Part shown: positions 51,632 through 60,652 of the stretch, piece after piece
Layout of the letters: every line of letters starts with the position of its first letter
Numbering within the stretch: position 1 is the stretch's first letter
NCBI GenBank assembly: GCA_016124585.1
Contig: WGNL01000023.1
Location: 1-64,000, forward strand
Origin: Bacteroidota bacterium
GTDB taxonomy: Bacteria > Bacteroidota > Bacteroidia > Chitinophagales > Saprospiraceae
DNA: 64,000 nucleotides
Reading direction: 5' to 3'
The notes under the pieces: generated by a model
What the model was told of the DNA's origin: nothing
The model's input: only the letters and a program-made list of their open reading frames with translations
Databases searched by the model: none
Translations under genes and position numbers: made by a program

Positions 51632-52849
51632 ATGATTTTCATCACAATCTACCTAATAACGGCGAATAGAAAGGCTAAGTCTGAGCTGCTGTGGCTGCTT
51701 TTTTGCTGCGTAGTCACCCCCAACTTAGTTTTTTCACAGACGATTGAACAACGGTTCTTCATGGACATGAGCGCCTTGGTTAACGCCCCCGCTAGTGAAA
51801 GGAGCCCTGCTTCCATTTCATTGGCAGCCGAGCCTAAAATTTGGCTTTACAACCATATTTATGCAGGCCTTAAAATCGACTTGCCCTTAGGTTCCTTTGG
51901 TGAAAACCGAGAAAATGGATTTGGCTTGCAACAAGTTGAACCTAAGATGGGGGCTGTAAGGTCGGTGATATTGTCAGGCTATGTAGAGCAACATTTTTGC
52001 TATTCCAGGTTCTTTTTTGGATTTGGGATAGGTCGGTTTTCAACCAATAATATCTACGGATATAACCTCAATGGGAATAGCAATGCGGTACGGTTGAACC
52101 CCTCTTGGGGCCGTATGCTCACCGTTGGGGCAAGAGGCGATGACCTGTACCTCAGCTTGTCTTTCAAAAAACCATTTCCAAATTCAAGTCCTACTGAAGT
52201 GCCAGCATTTACTAGTGCTTCAGTAGGACTTGAATTTGGAAATGGCAAGTACCTGACAAAGTTTAAAAATACCAACGACTACCAATTGCCACCATTGATG
52301 TTGGAGATTGGGCAACAGTTGGCAGCGCCAGTTGGAAAGTCGCCGGCCGCAGTTTGCAAAGCAGTTTATGCTGAATTCAAAATCAGTTTTAAGCAGCGGT
52401 TTTCCATTGGGGCTAGACTGTTGGATATTCCAACCAAAGGCTATGGGACAGATGCGGAAGGCTATCCAGCCGAACTTCAGACACAGGTTTCTGGGGTGGG
52501 AAGGGAGAATTTTGGAAGGATAAATTCAATGAAATTGGTGAAATCCAACATGCTGTTTTTTGATTGTTATTTTCCTCGCAAAAGTGGTTGGCTGAGTATG
52601 GGGCTTGGTGGCGGATGGTATCGTTTTGAAGGGCTTGAGATGCTTCAGCTCGATGGTAGTTCAGAAATTCCTGGTATCCAGTCAGCGAGCAATGCTGGTA
52701 TCTTGTTACGGCTGGGACACAAAGTCGGATTCTTCCGTTCTGGCCTTGACCTGAACCTGATAGGGAAAGGCGTTCCAAGCTTTGCCAGTTTTCATGTGGG
52801 AATTGAGCCGGGCTTTTTTATTTACAGGGATAAAGGAGCAGAAAATTAG
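51632..52849 (+). CDS. Exported protein of unknown function, probably outer-membrane
   Basis: 405 residues from the ATG at 51632, which starts 5 residues before a hydrophobic stretch; the upstream open frame (from 51482) is not supported and the true start may differ slightly. Signal-like segment ELLWLLFCCVVTPNLVFS before QTIEQ. The mature part alternates glycine- and aromatic-rich strands (YAGLKIDLPLGSFG, FFGFGIGRFSTNNIYGYNL, LYLSLSFKKPF, SVGLEFGNGKYL, FSIGARLLDI), as in outer-membrane barrels. A perfect 28-bp inverted repeat lies inside the gene (52172-52245). No recognised family. Confidence 0.72.
   Translation: MIFITIYLITANRKAKSELLWLLFCCVVTPNLVFSQTIEQRFFMDMSALVNAPASERSPASISLAAEPKIWLYNHIYAGLKIDLPLGSFGENRENGFGLQQVEPKMGAVRSVILSGYVEQHFCYSRFFFGFGIGRFSTNNIYGYNLNGNSNAVRLNPSWGRMLTVGARGDDLYLSLSFKKPFPNSSPTEVPAFTSASVGLEFGNGKYLTKFKNTNDYQLPPLMLEIGQQLAAPVGKSPAAVCKAVYAEFKISFKQRFSIGARLLDIPTKGYGTDAEGYPAELQTQVSGVGRENFGRINSMKLVKSNMLFFDCYFPRKSGWLSMGLGGGWYRFEGLEMLQLDGSSEIPGIQSASNAGILLRLGHKVGFFRSGLDLNLIGKGVPSFASFHVGIEPGFFIYRDKGAEN
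52172..52245. repeat. Perfect 28-bp inverted repeat inside a coding region
   Basis: Arms 52172-52199 (opening CCATTTCCAAATTC, closing CTACTGAAG) and 52218-52245 (opening CTTCAGTAG, closing TTGGAAATGG) are exact reverse complements across all 28 positions, with an 18-nt loop. The reading frame continues through both arms, giving PFPNSSPTEV and then SASVGLEFGNG. Confidence 0.95.
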
Positions 52850-52988
52850 ATGCTTAAAAATTTTTATAATCCCCCTTATGTTAAATTAAAAGGCATTACG
52901 TCTTACCTGAAAATAGTTGACCACCCAAAGCAAGGATTTTACGGAACTTGAAGTGATCCGCTCCAAATTCTTTCCAGATTTGTCCAAC

Positions 52989-52996
52989 TATCTTTG
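52989..52996 (+). promoter_or_regulatory. Probable -7 element (TATCTTTG) of the two-component operon
   Basis: An exact TAnnTTTG match ends 5 nt before the response regulator ATG at 53002, so transcription would start at or beside the start codon. A -33 TTG at the right distance is not evident, so support rests on the -7 element alone. Confidence 0.45.
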
Positions 52997-53001
52997 CGAG
53001 C

Positions 53002-53691
53002 ATGAAAATACTTGTAATCGAAGACGAATTTGCCCTTCGGGAAGCAATCACTGGGTATTTCCTCAAGGAAGGCTTCGTCTGTGAGGCGGCGTCGGATTTC
53101 CAGGAGGCGTCGGAAAAAGTGGCACTGTACGAATACGACCTTGTGGTGCTGGACATTTCGCTGCCGGGCGGAAATGGACTGGACGTTTTGCGCCAGCTAA
53201 AGAAAATTCACCCAGAAACGGCCGTGCTCATCCTCTCTGCCAAAAATTCCCTCGACGACAAAATTACGGGCCTTGACCTCGGTGCCGATGATTATCTCAC
53301 CAAACCGTTTCACCTCCCCGAACTCAACGCGAGAGTTAAAGCGCAGCTCCGGCGTCGGTTTTTCAAGGGCAATCAGCAAATCGTTTTCGAGGAAATTGAA
53401 ATTGACCCAACAAACAACCTTATGCAGGTGCAAGGCAGACCAGTCGAACTGACGAAAAAGGAGTACGATCTGCTACTGTATTTTATTTCCAATAAAAACC
53501 GGGTGCTTACCAAAGCTGCCATTGCCGAACATCTTTGGGGCGACTACATGGACTTGGCCGATAATTTCGATTTAATATATAGCCATATAAAAAACCTTCG
53601 AAAAAAGATATTACAGTATGGCGGCAATGACTATATAAAAACGGTATACGGTATGGGGTATAAATGGGAACAACATGAAATTGCTAGATAG
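53002..53691 (+). CDS. OmpR-family response regulator
   Basis: 229 residues. Receiver domain (about 1-118) with the acidic pair EDE near residues 7-9, phospho-acceptor Asp51 in VVLDISLPGGNGLDVL, LSAKNSLDDKI and DYLTKPFHLPEL. Winged-helix DNA-binding domain (about 130-225) with LTKKEYDLLLYFISNKNRVLTKAAIAEHLWG and YIKTVYGMGYKWE. Partner of the kinase gene, whose start overlaps its stop codon by 17 bp, which implies translational coupling. Confidence 0.95.
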   Translation: MKILVIEDEFALREAITGYFLKEGFVCEAASDFQEASEKVALYEYDLVVLDISLPGGNGLDVLRQLKKIHPETAVLILSAKNSLDDKITGLDLGADDYLTKPFHLPELNARVKAQLRRRFFKGNQQIVFEEIEIDPTNNLMQVQGRPVELTKKEYDLLLYFISNKNRVLTKAAIAEHLWGDYMDLADNFDLIYSHIKNLRKKILQYGGNDYIKTVYGMGYKWEQHEIAR

Positions 53692-54910
53692 AAATAACCG
53701 CATATTTATCCGCTTTACCTCCGCTTTGCTTCTGTTTGGGAGCGTATTGTTTTATTTTGCAGTAAATTATATAACACGCGCTGAAATAGACGAAAAGCTA
53801 GCGGTTAGCCAACAGCATGCCATTGAGTTAATTCGGAATGGACAATCTATACCACAGTTTCCACCTGTTATTCAAGTTGAAATTATTACAGTAAAGACAG
53901 CAATTATAGGCTACTCAAATGCCATGATATATGACCCCATTGAAAAGGAAGAAGAACCATATCGCCAACTAATTTCCGAGGAAAATATCAATGGTAAAAT
54001 TTACCGCATCACCAACCGCACTTCCCTACTGGAATCAGAGGATTTGATACTCGCCATCGGCGGCTGTACGGCGGCGCTGGCACTGCTGTTTTTCGCGTGG
54101 ATGTACAGCCGTTCTTCACAGCAGATGTGGGAGCCATTCCAGCAGCAATTGAATGCTTTGCGGCATTTTTCGCTGGCGCAAAACGAGCCTATTTCGTTGG
54201 CACAGAGCAACATCAGCGAGTTCGAAGAATTGAGAGCCGCTCTACATCAGCTCACCGAAAAGCTTCGATCGGATTATCGAAGCCTAAAGGAATTCACGGA
54301 AAACGCCAGTCACGAAATCCAAACGCCTTTGGCCATCATCCGCTCCAAAATTGAGCAACTCATTGAAAACGAGGCGGTTAGTAGTGTGCAAATGGCAACG
54401 TTAGGCATGATTTACGAAGCTGCCAACCGTTTGAGTCGCCTGAACCAAAGCCTGTTGTTGCTCACAAAAATCGAAAACCAGCAGTTCGGGGAAAAGTCAC
54501 CTGTTTCAGTGAATACCATCATCCGTGAGCAGGTCGAAATGCTCAGCGAGCTGACTGACAGCAAAAACCTGCAACTCAAAACTAATTATTCAGACGACCT
54601 GCGCATCAGTTCGCATCAGGCTTTGGTGGAGATTCTGGTGAAAAACCTGCTGGAAAATGCCATTCGGTACAGCCGGCCGAGCGATTCTATTTTCATTAAA
54701 ACGACTGCCGAGCACATCATTTTCAGCAACCCCGGTGAGGCAGCCATCGAGCATCCCCAACGCCTCTTCGGTCGCTTCCACAAACATGGCAATAACGGAA
54801 ATTCCCTCGGCTTGGGTTTGGCCATCGTCAAAAAGATATGTGAGGTAAACAGCTGGCGAGTAGAATATGATTTTAGGGAGGGGTACCATGAGTTTAAGGT
54901 AGTTTTTTGA
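53675..54910 (+). CDS. Sensor histidine kinase
   Basis: 411 residues from ATG 53675. Two membrane segments (about 9-30, SALLLFGSVLFYFAVNYI, and about 125-142, LILAIGGCTAALALLFFAWMY) flank a periplasmic sensor of roughly 90 residues. Dimerisation and phospho-acceptor motif ENASHEIQTPL with His213, then an HATPase domain: N box (LLENAIRYSRP), a LFGRFHKHGNNGNSLGLGLAIVKKI G-box stretch. Operon with the response regulator; the PepSY-like gene 94 bp downstream is a likely target or partner. Confidence 0.94.
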   Translation: MKLLDRNNRIFIRFTSALLLFGSVLFYFAVNYITRAEIDEKLAVSQQHAIELIRNGQSIPQFPPVIQVEIITVKTAIIGYSNAMIYDPIEKEEEPYRQLISEENINGKIYRITNRTSLLESEDLILAIGGCTAALALLFFAWMYSRSSQQMWEPFQQQLNALRHFSLAQNEPISLAQSNISEFEELRAALHQLTEKLRSDYRSLKEFTENASHEIQTPLAIIRSKIEQLIENEAVSSVQMATLGMIYEAANRLSRLNQSLLLLTKIENQQFGEKSPVSVNTIIREQVEMLSELTDSKNLQLKTNYSDDLRISSHQALVEILVKNLLENAIRYSRPSDSIFIKTTAEHIIFSNPGEAAIEHPQRLFGRFHKHGNNGNSLGLGLAIVKKICEVNSWRVEYDFREGYHEFKVVF

Positions 54911-55004
54911 AATAAACATGAAATATCGCATCTCCAAAATTCCAACAGAATCACCTCCCATCTTTGCCCTATTCAAATCATTTTCAATTATTAAAAGCAA
55001 AATC

Positions 55005-55466
55005 ATGAAGTATTTAATGTTAGTCACAGTGCTCAGTTTTGGCTTCCTTTCCACTTCCTGCGCACAGGGCAAAAAAGCAGCCCCCGCAGCTGTTCAAGCT
55101 GCTTTCAAGGCAAAGTTCCCTACTGTGCAAAAAGCAAAATGGGACAGGGAGGACGATAACGAATGGGAATCTGAATTCAAAATGGATGGCAAGGAAATGT
55201 CTGCCAATTTCAGCAACGACGGCACTTGGCTGGAAACCGAGACCGAAATCAAGACCGCTGAACTGCCACAAGCGGTGAAGGACGCTATCACCTCGCAATT
55301 CGCAGGCTACAAAATGGAGGAAGCATCATTGGTGCAGACTCCAGAGTTGGCCACCGCTTACGAAGTGGAAATAGAAAAAGGTGAAACGACCATCGAGGTG
55401 TTGTTCGGTGCTGACGGGTCGGTCATCAATCAGAAAACGGAGAAGGAAGACGACGAGAAAGATTAG
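55005..55466 (+). CDS. PepSY-like lipoprotein
   Basis: 153 residues from the ATG at 55005; the frame before it is open but has no signal. Lipoprotein signal (LVTVLSFGFLSTSCAQGKK, lipobox LSTSC). Two PepSY-like beta-sandwich halves, each opened by AVQAAFKAKFPTVQKAKWDREDDNEWESEF and AVKDAITSQFAGYKMEEASLVQTPE, the second followed by YEVEIEKGETTIEVLFGADGSV. PepSY-like domains inhibit proteases or sense substrates. Next to the two-component operon, in the same direction, as is common in Bacteroidota. Confidence 0.88.
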   Translation: MKYLMLVTVLSFGFLSTSCAQGKKAAPAAVQAAFKAKFPTVQKAKWDREDDNEWESEFKMDGKEMSANFSNDGTWLETETEIKTAELPQAVKDAITSQFAGYKMEEASLVQTPELATAYEVEIEKGETTIEVLFGADGSVINQKTEKEDDEKD

Positions 55467-55478
55467 GGTAATATTCAT

Positions 55479-55516
55479 GTGCAGCGGGATTTCAACTAAT
55501 TTATCCCGCTGCACAA
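55479..55516. terminator. Hairpin after the PepSY-like gene
   Basis: TGTGCAGCGGGAT / ATCCCGCTGCACA, perfect 13-bp arms with a 12-nt loop, 13 bp past the stop codon. There is no T run on either side, so it could be a Rho-assisted or processing structure. Confidence 0.6.
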
Positions 55517-55626
55517 ATGATGCCCCGCTCTTTTCACAGAAATCTTATTCTTTTATGGTGCTTAAAAATGAATATGGCAGCCACAATTTTGATTTTACGG
55601 GAAAAAGGGTGACAAGAAATTGTTGC

Positions 55627-56490
55627 TTAAAATTTACCGTTGGCGTTCTTCCATTCCGACTTCGGCGGGATGGTCTGGATAACGTCCCAATGCTCCACAA
55701 TTTTTCCGTTTTCCACCCTGAACAGGTCGTAGTAGGCCACATGATCGCCTATGCCGAATTGACCCTCACTGACGGTCAGTACAAAATTGCCCTCTCCCAG
55801 TACTTTATGGACTTTGTCATATTGCATTACTAGGTTGTTGTCAGCAAAATATTTCAGCGCAGCGCCTAGGCCATTTAGGCCGTCGGCCACCTGTGGGTTA
55901 TGCTGGACGTATTTTTCAGTGCTGATGTAGTCTGTGATTTTGTCCGACTTGCCACCCATCAACACATCGTTGACAAAGTTTTTCACCAAAGTCTTATTGG
56001 ACTCCGTTTTGTCCAAATCGGTGATTTCTGTAGCTCCATCAAATTGGGTATGTCCGCTTGGGTTCGGGGCTGCTATTTCAGCTAAGTTATCCCAATGCTC
56101 CACGATTTTTCCGTCCTTAAAACGGAAGATGTCGAAGGCTGCTTTTGGGCCAAAGAAATCGTACTTGACGTGCAGGAATGCGTATTCGCCATCCTGGAAT
56201 GCCCGTACTACTTCCGATTTGAAGCCGCCTGCCGGGGCATTGGCCATCACGGCACCAAAACCAGCTAGCCCATCACCGACGGCCAAGTTGTGTTGGGTGT
56301 AATTTTGGGCATTGATGTAGCCGACTGGTTCTTGTGCACCTGTTCCGATGCTCTCGATGACGGCGACAGCTTTCTGTTTGATTGTCATTTCCATTGTTTC
56401 TTCTTTTTTTGATGTTGAAATTTCATTTGAACTGCACCCGTCAAACGCGGCTGCAAGGACAAAAAGGCTAAAAATGGTTATTGATTTCAT
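55627..56490 (-). CDS. Lipoprotein with two SnoaL-like (NTF2-fold) domains
   Basis: 287 residues. Signal peptide with lipobox FDGC (Cys19). Two SnoaL-like polyketide-cyclase-fold units: about 35-150 (QNYTQHNLAVGDGLAGFGAVM, FLHVKYDFFGPKAAFDIFRFKDGKIVEHWDN) and about 160-285 (EKYVQHNPQVADGLNGLGAALKY, VAYYDLFRVENGKIVEHWDVIQ). The YxQHN...DG and FRfkDGKIVEHWD motifs mark this family; the catalytic or ligand role is unknown. The two halves arose by duplication. Next gene upstream (56587) is the AraC regulator in the same direction, 96 bp away, and probably controls this gene (inference). Confidence 0.9.
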   Translation of the reverse strand: MKSITIFSLFVLAAAFDGCSSNEISTSKKEETMEMTIKQKAVAVIESIGTGAQEPVGYINAQNYTQHNLAVGDGLAGFGAVMANAPAGGFKSEVVRAFQDGEYAFLHVKYDFFGPKAAFDIFRFKDGKIVEHWDNLAEIAAPNPSGHTQFDGATEITDLDKTESNKTLVKNFVNDVLMGGKSDKITDYISTEKYVQHNPQVADGLNGLGAALKYFADNNLVMQYDKVHKVLGEGNFVLTVSEGQFGIGDHVAYYDLFRVENGKIVEHWDVIQTIPPKSEWKNANGKF

Positions 56491-56586
56491 CTTGCTAGGC
56501 TGTTTAAAAATGATGGCACAAAGATGAAATCATATTCAGCCGGAACGGCTATAACAAAAAGCCCCAAAACTGTAAAAATGGGAAAG

Positions 56587-57465
56587 TTAGCGGAAGTCAT
56601 GCCTGAATTGCTCAGGGGTAAGTTGGGTCTGGCGCTTGAAATATTTGTAAAAATTAGTCGTCTCTTCGAATCCCGATGCGTAGGCAATTTCTTTGACGGA
56701 ATTTTCCGTGTTGATGAGCAGGCGTTTTATTTGTTTGGTGCAAATATCGTCAATGAAGGCCTTAGCCGATTTGTTCACAATGGCCTGTGTGACAGTATTC
56801 AGGGTTTTGGTGCTGATACCCAGCATTTTGGCGTAATCCTGCACTTGGGTATGCCTGACAACATGCCGTTCCACTAGGTTTTGAAAATCAATGAATTCAT
56901 TCAAGTATTTGCGGTTTTCCATCACTTGGTTCATGCCCGATTTTATGCGGTATAGCTTGGCAAGCAGGATGTGCAACTCGCTCCTAATGATGCCTAGTGA
57001 GTAGTCGTCATTGATGTTAAAATATTCCTTTTCAATGCGTCCCAACGATTCGATAACCTCTCCCAATTCGTTTTTTGTTAGCTGTATTTTTGGAACGGAC
57101 AGGACTTCATTGAACAGTTGCAGCGATTTCAGTGCTTCTAGTTTTTCCAAGTAACTTACTAAGAACTCATCGGTAAAAAGCAGCATCGTCCCTTTGACAG
57201 TGTCGCTCTTGTGAAACTTGTGGATTTGGTCTTTCCGGATGGTGAGCAAGGTGCCTCTTTCAAAAGGATAGTCCGTGAAGTCAATCGTGTGTACCCCCTG
57301 CCCTTCTTCCGCCAAAATGATGATGTAAAATTCCACGAGGTGCAACTGGAAGGGAGAGTGGTTGGTGTATTCACGATGCAGCAATTCTTCTAATTTCACC
57401 ACATCAAACCTGGCCTGTGGGTTTTGCAGGTTCTGGAATTTTATGTGGATGGGCGGGCTGGTCAT
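56587..57465 (-). CDS. AraC-family transcriptional regulator
   Basis: 292 residues. N-terminal cupin-like sensor (about 30-160, HLVEFYIIILAEEGQGVHTIDFTDYPFERGTLLTIRKDQIHKF) and C-terminal AraC/XylS double helix-turn-helix (about 205-290, VQDYAKMLGISTKTLNTVTQAIVNKSAKAFIDDICTKQIKRLLINTENSVKEIAYASGFEETTNFYKYFKRQTQLTPEQFR). Divergent from nothing nearby, transcribed with the SnoaL-like gene downstream. Confidence 0.94.
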   Translation of the reverse strand: MTSPPIHIKFQNLQNPQARFDVVKLEELLHREYTNHSPFQLHLVEFYIIILAEEGQGVHTIDFTDYPFERGTLLTIRKDQIHKFHKSDTVKGTMLLFTDEFLVSYLEKLEALKSLQLFNEVLSVPKIQLTKNELGEVIESLGRIEKEYFNINDDYSLGIIRSELHILLAKLYRIKSGMNQVMENRKYLNEFIDFQNLVERHVVRHTQVQDYAKMLGISTKTLNTVTQAIVNKSAKAFIDDICTKQIKRLLINTENSVKEIAYASGFEETTNFYKYFKRQTQLTPEQFRHDFR

Positions 57466-57583
57466 TGTTTCTCAATGAGTATAATTAACCATGAATGGCA
57501 GGCTTGTTCTAAAAATACGCAATGAATTGATGGCGGCTTCAGGTTCGTTATAGTTCAGTGATTTCACCTGAATTTTACCTCCA

Positions 57584-59341
57584 TCAGATAATCAAACGTA
57601 CCCCACCCAACTGCTCGATACGGTAAGGGAAATGGTCACTCGGCGAGCCGATGAACATGAAATTCACAGGGATTTTCCATTTTTGAGAAAGGTTCTGGAT
57701 AAGTTCCGGCCCAAATATCCCTTCCATCTCGATGTACTCAATGTCAATTTCTGGGTAGGCCCGATCCAGTACCTCGATATCGGATTTGAGGCGCTTCGAC
57801 AGCGGGTTGTCTTTTTCCAATACTGTCACGATTTTCAGCTTCCTAGTGTGCTCATTGCGACTGATGTACAACATCACGCTATTTAGTACGGCCATGTCGT
57901 CCTCGTTGGTGAAGAACACGAACTCCTGCGAGTTTATATCGTCAATCACCTTGAGTATGCCCCGGTTGGCGGTTTTGACAAACTTCTGGATGGGTTCAAA
58001 AAAGTATTTTATCACTTGGAGCAAACCCCTCAGCAAAACGGTTCTGTTAAGCATGACCGTGATGACAAGAAAGGTAGGGATGAAATATTCGAGAAAGATG
58101 CCAAGGTATTCCGGTTTCATAATGGCATTTCCAGCAATGGCAATAATTACCCCTGTAATGGCTAACAAAATTGCTGGTGGTGCAGCTCGTTCTGGACGTG
58201 GGAGCTTTTTGCGCTTTATCTTCAGCAAAATGTTGCCTAGGCCGAACAGGCCCATTACCAACAAAAAAGAAATTGTGTAAACGCCTGCCAGAGCACCCAA
58301 TTCACCATTTGTAATCAATAGGATTGAAACGCAAAGCAAGAAGAACATGATGATGATGCGGTAAGCTGAGCCACGTTTGTTTTTTTTGAGCAAGAAATTT
58401 GGAAGAATTCGGTCTAAGGTCATCCGCTCCAGCAAACCGCTGACCCCGACAAAGGACGTCAGTACCGCACCGCTAAGCACCAGTACTGCATCAATGGAAA
58501 TCAGCAATGAAAGCCAACTGCCACCTGCTTTGTTGCCCATGAGGGCCAACAGTGCATTTTGGTTACCTTCCACATCGCCGATAGGGATAATGGACAATGC
58601 CAAGAAAGCCATGAGCGGATTGAAAATGCTGACTACAACCCACATATTTCGAAGCGTTTTCGGAAACACGCCATCTGCCTGTTCCTCCACGAAATTGGCG
58701 CTGCTCTCAAAGCCGGAAATTCCGAGCATGGCCGCTGCAAACCCGAAGAATAGTGCTTTCTGGATACCCCCTTCAACTGGGAGGCTATAGTTTTCCAGTA
58801 ACACACCAACACCGTTCCTTATCAAAAAACCACCGCAGACCAACGTCAAGAGCGTAAGCGAACCTAGATGGAAAATGAAAATCCAAATGGCGACTTTTGC
58901 CGACTCTCCAATGCCCAAGATGGTTAAACCCATGAAGATTGCCAACAAGACAATTGTTGTTATCATTACGAGAGTTTCCAGAGTTTCTTTGGGTATCACA
59001 GGCCAAAAGCTTGACATATAATGCATTGCTTCGCTCCCTGAAATGACTGCCGTAGCCATGTAAGAAAGCAGCGTCAGGGAAGCCGCTAATGACGCGGTGG
59101 ACTTTCTGGTCGTGTTCAGTAGAGCATTGTATGCACCACCGTTCAGGGGCAATGCTCCCACTACCTCACCGTAAATTTTGCGGAAAAGAAAAAGGACGCC
59201 AGCCACGATTAGCAGCGCTAGCCAGGCGTATTGTCGGGCATAAATGATGGCGAGCGCCGATACATACAAGCAGGAAGAACTAATGTCGTTTCCGCAAATG
59301 GCTGTGGCGGCGAGTTCGTTGAGTTTTTTGATTTGTTTCAT
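57584..59341 (-). CDS. APC-family amino-acid permease with C-terminal cytoplasmic domain
   Basis: 585 residues. About twelve membrane segments occupy residues 15-450 (for example LLIVAGVLFLFRKIYGEVVGALPLNGGAYNALLNTTRKSTASLAASLTLLSYMATAVISGSEA, then KALFFGFAAAMLGISGFESSANFVEEQ). The last 130 or so residues are soluble (about 455-585), with FFTNEDDMAVLNSVMLYISRNEHTRKLKIVTVLEK and VNFMFIGSPSDHFPYRIEQLGGVRLII, resembling a Usp-like alpha/beta domain that may regulate transport. The GGAYN motif and SGFESSANFVEEQ signature are those of the APC superfamily. Substrate unknown. Confidence 0.87.
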   Translation of the reverse strand: MKQIKKLNELAATAICGNDISSSCLYVSALAIIYARQYAWLALLIVAGVLFLFRKIYGEVVGALPLNGGAYNALLNTTRKSTASLAASLTLLSYMATAVISGSEAMHYMSSFWPVIPKETLETLVMITTIVLLAIFMGLTILGIGESAKVAIWIFIFHLGSLTLLTLVCGGFLIRNGVGVLLENYSLPVEGGIQKALFFGFAAAMLGISGFESSANFVEEQADGVFPKTLRNMWVVVSIFNPLMAFLALSIIPIGDVEGNQNALLALMGNKAGGSWLSLLISIDAVLVLSGAVLTSFVGVSGLLERMTLDRILPNFLLKKNKRGSAYRIIIMFFLLCVSILLITNGELGALAGVYTISFLLVMGLFGLGNILLKIKRKKLPRPERAAPPAILLAITGVIIAIAGNAIMKPEYLGIFLEYFIPTFLVITVMLNRTVLLRGLLQVIKYFFEPIQKFVKTANRGILKVIDDINSQEFVFFTNEDDMAVLNSVMLYISRNEHTRKLKIVTVLEKDNPLSKRLKSDIEVLDRAYPEIDIEYIEMEGIFGPELIQNLSQKWKIPVNFMFIGSPSDHFPYRIEQLGGVRLII

Positions 59342-59576
59342 TGTTCATTTCAGTGAATAGCTGGCGCAATATCAAATCATTTCGCATTTCTGCTGTTAAA
59401 TACGGGTAAAATATGCAAATTCTGACCTATTTTTTCAAAAATAGCCATGAATTGAACATGCCCTGCCTGATAAATCTCCCAAGTCCGAATCCTCCCATTC
59501 CTCAATTTTTGTATCAGAATATTGATTAGTTTTTACCTTCACGTCGCATGATTTCACCATTAAAAACAAAAATTAC

Positions 59577-60347
59577 ATGAAACAAAGAATACTCGCCACC
59601 TGCTTTGCAATTGTTGCTGTGGCATTTGCATTTTCCAGTTTTGCGCAGGGCAAACAATTTAAGGCGCTTCTCTTCACCCGTACCCAAGGCTTTCACCATG
59701 AATCCATAAACGAGGGAGTGACAGCTATCAAGGCCATGGCACAGCGCAATTTTTTCGATGTCGCCTGGCATGAAGACCCCGCCAAGTTCAACGACGAAGA
59801 GTTAAAGCAATACGATGTCATCATTTTTCTCAATACCACAGGAGATATCCTAAATGATGAGCAGCAAGCTGCCATGGAACGCTTCATCCGTTCCGGTAAA
59901 GGCTTTGTGGGCATTCACAGTGCCTCCGATACGGAGTATGATTGGCCTTGGTACGTGCAGATGGTCGGCCGCACTTTCCATATCCACCCTACCATACAAA
60001 CTGCCCGCATCAAGGTGCTCGACCGCAAGTTTCCTGGGTTTGAACTGATGCCCGATGACCGCCTTTGGACTGACGAGTGGTACCAGTTTGATGAGGAAAA
60101 ATCCAAAGACCTGCATTACCTGCTCTCCGTAGACGAGGCTACCTACAACCCCAAAGCCGACTGGGGCAGGGTGTCAGGTACAGGTATGGGCAGCTTCCAT
60201 CCCCTTGCTTGGTATCATAATTACGATGGTGGGCGAGCTTTTTACACTGCTCTGGGCCACATGCCTGAGAAATACAGCGACCCGGCATTCTTGGAGCACC
60301 TCTACGGGGGCATTTACTGGGCTGCCACAGGTAAGGGCATGAAATGA
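59577..60347 (+). CDS. ThuA-like (class I glutamine amidotransferase-like) exported protein
   Basis: 256 residues. Signal peptide (ILATCFAIVAVAFAFSSFA, cut before QGKQF). ThuA fold: LLFTRTQGFHHESINEGVTAIKAMAQ, YDVIIFLNTTGDILNDEQQAAMERFIRSGKGFVGIHSASDTEYDWPWYVQMVGRTFHIHP, DDRLWTDEWYQFDE, HPLAWYHNYDGGRAFYTALGHMPEKYSDPAFLEHLYGGIYWA. The family is linked to trehalose and other disaccharide utilisation and resembles glutamine amidotransferases without the catalytic Cys. Located in the same sugar-processing neighbourhood as the GH43 gene (convergent). Confidence 0.93.
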   Translation: MKQRILATCFAIVAVAFAFSSFAQGKQFKALLFTRTQGFHHESINEGVTAIKAMAQRNFFDVAWHEDPAKFNDEELKQYDVIIFLNTTGDILNDEQQAAMERFIRSGKGFVGIHSASDTEYDWPWYVQMVGRTFHIHPTIQTARIKVLDRKFPGFELMPDDRLWTDEWYQFDEEKSKDLHYLLSVDEATYNPKADWGRVSGTGMGSFHPLAWYHNYDGGRAFYTALGHMPEKYSDPAFLEHLYGGIYWAATGKGMK

Positions 60348-60652
60348 GTTTTATTGGCATCCATGCGGAGAGCGTCCTGCAACATGCCGGACTGGGAAAC
60401 TTAGCTGGCAAAACCATTCTTGAGGCCACTGACCTGCTACATGCGATTGGTTAGGAAATGGCTGATTTGGGGGCTGTGGAAGCTGCCCGTGCCATCGAGC
60501 CGTTGTGCATTTTGTGGTGCATACCCGGTTTCCGGGAGAACAGTTGGGGGCATGTGTTTAAATTGCTCAGACCTTAAAATTATCACGCAACGAAGCATGT
60601 TTTGGCGTTGCGTGATAAATTTCGTCATCATCTTGAATGATAGACAATGCTG
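60348..60652. other. Intergenic stretch between ThuA-like and GH43 genes
   Basis: A 36-codon frame starts at an ATG overlapping the ThuA stop (ATGA, 60344) and reads MSFIGIHAESVLQHAGLG onward to a TAG; the following in-frame sequence continues weakly (MADLGAVEAARAIEPL). It may be a remnant of a longer gene. An inverted repeat lies at 60580-60618. Confidence 0.4.
60580..60618. terminator. Hairpin between convergent ThuA-like and GH43 genes
   Basis: TTATCACGCAACG (60580-60592) and CGTTGCGTGATAA (60606-60618) are perfect 13-bp arms with a 13-nt loop. No long T run follows, so its terminator role is likely but not certain. Confidence 0.6.
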
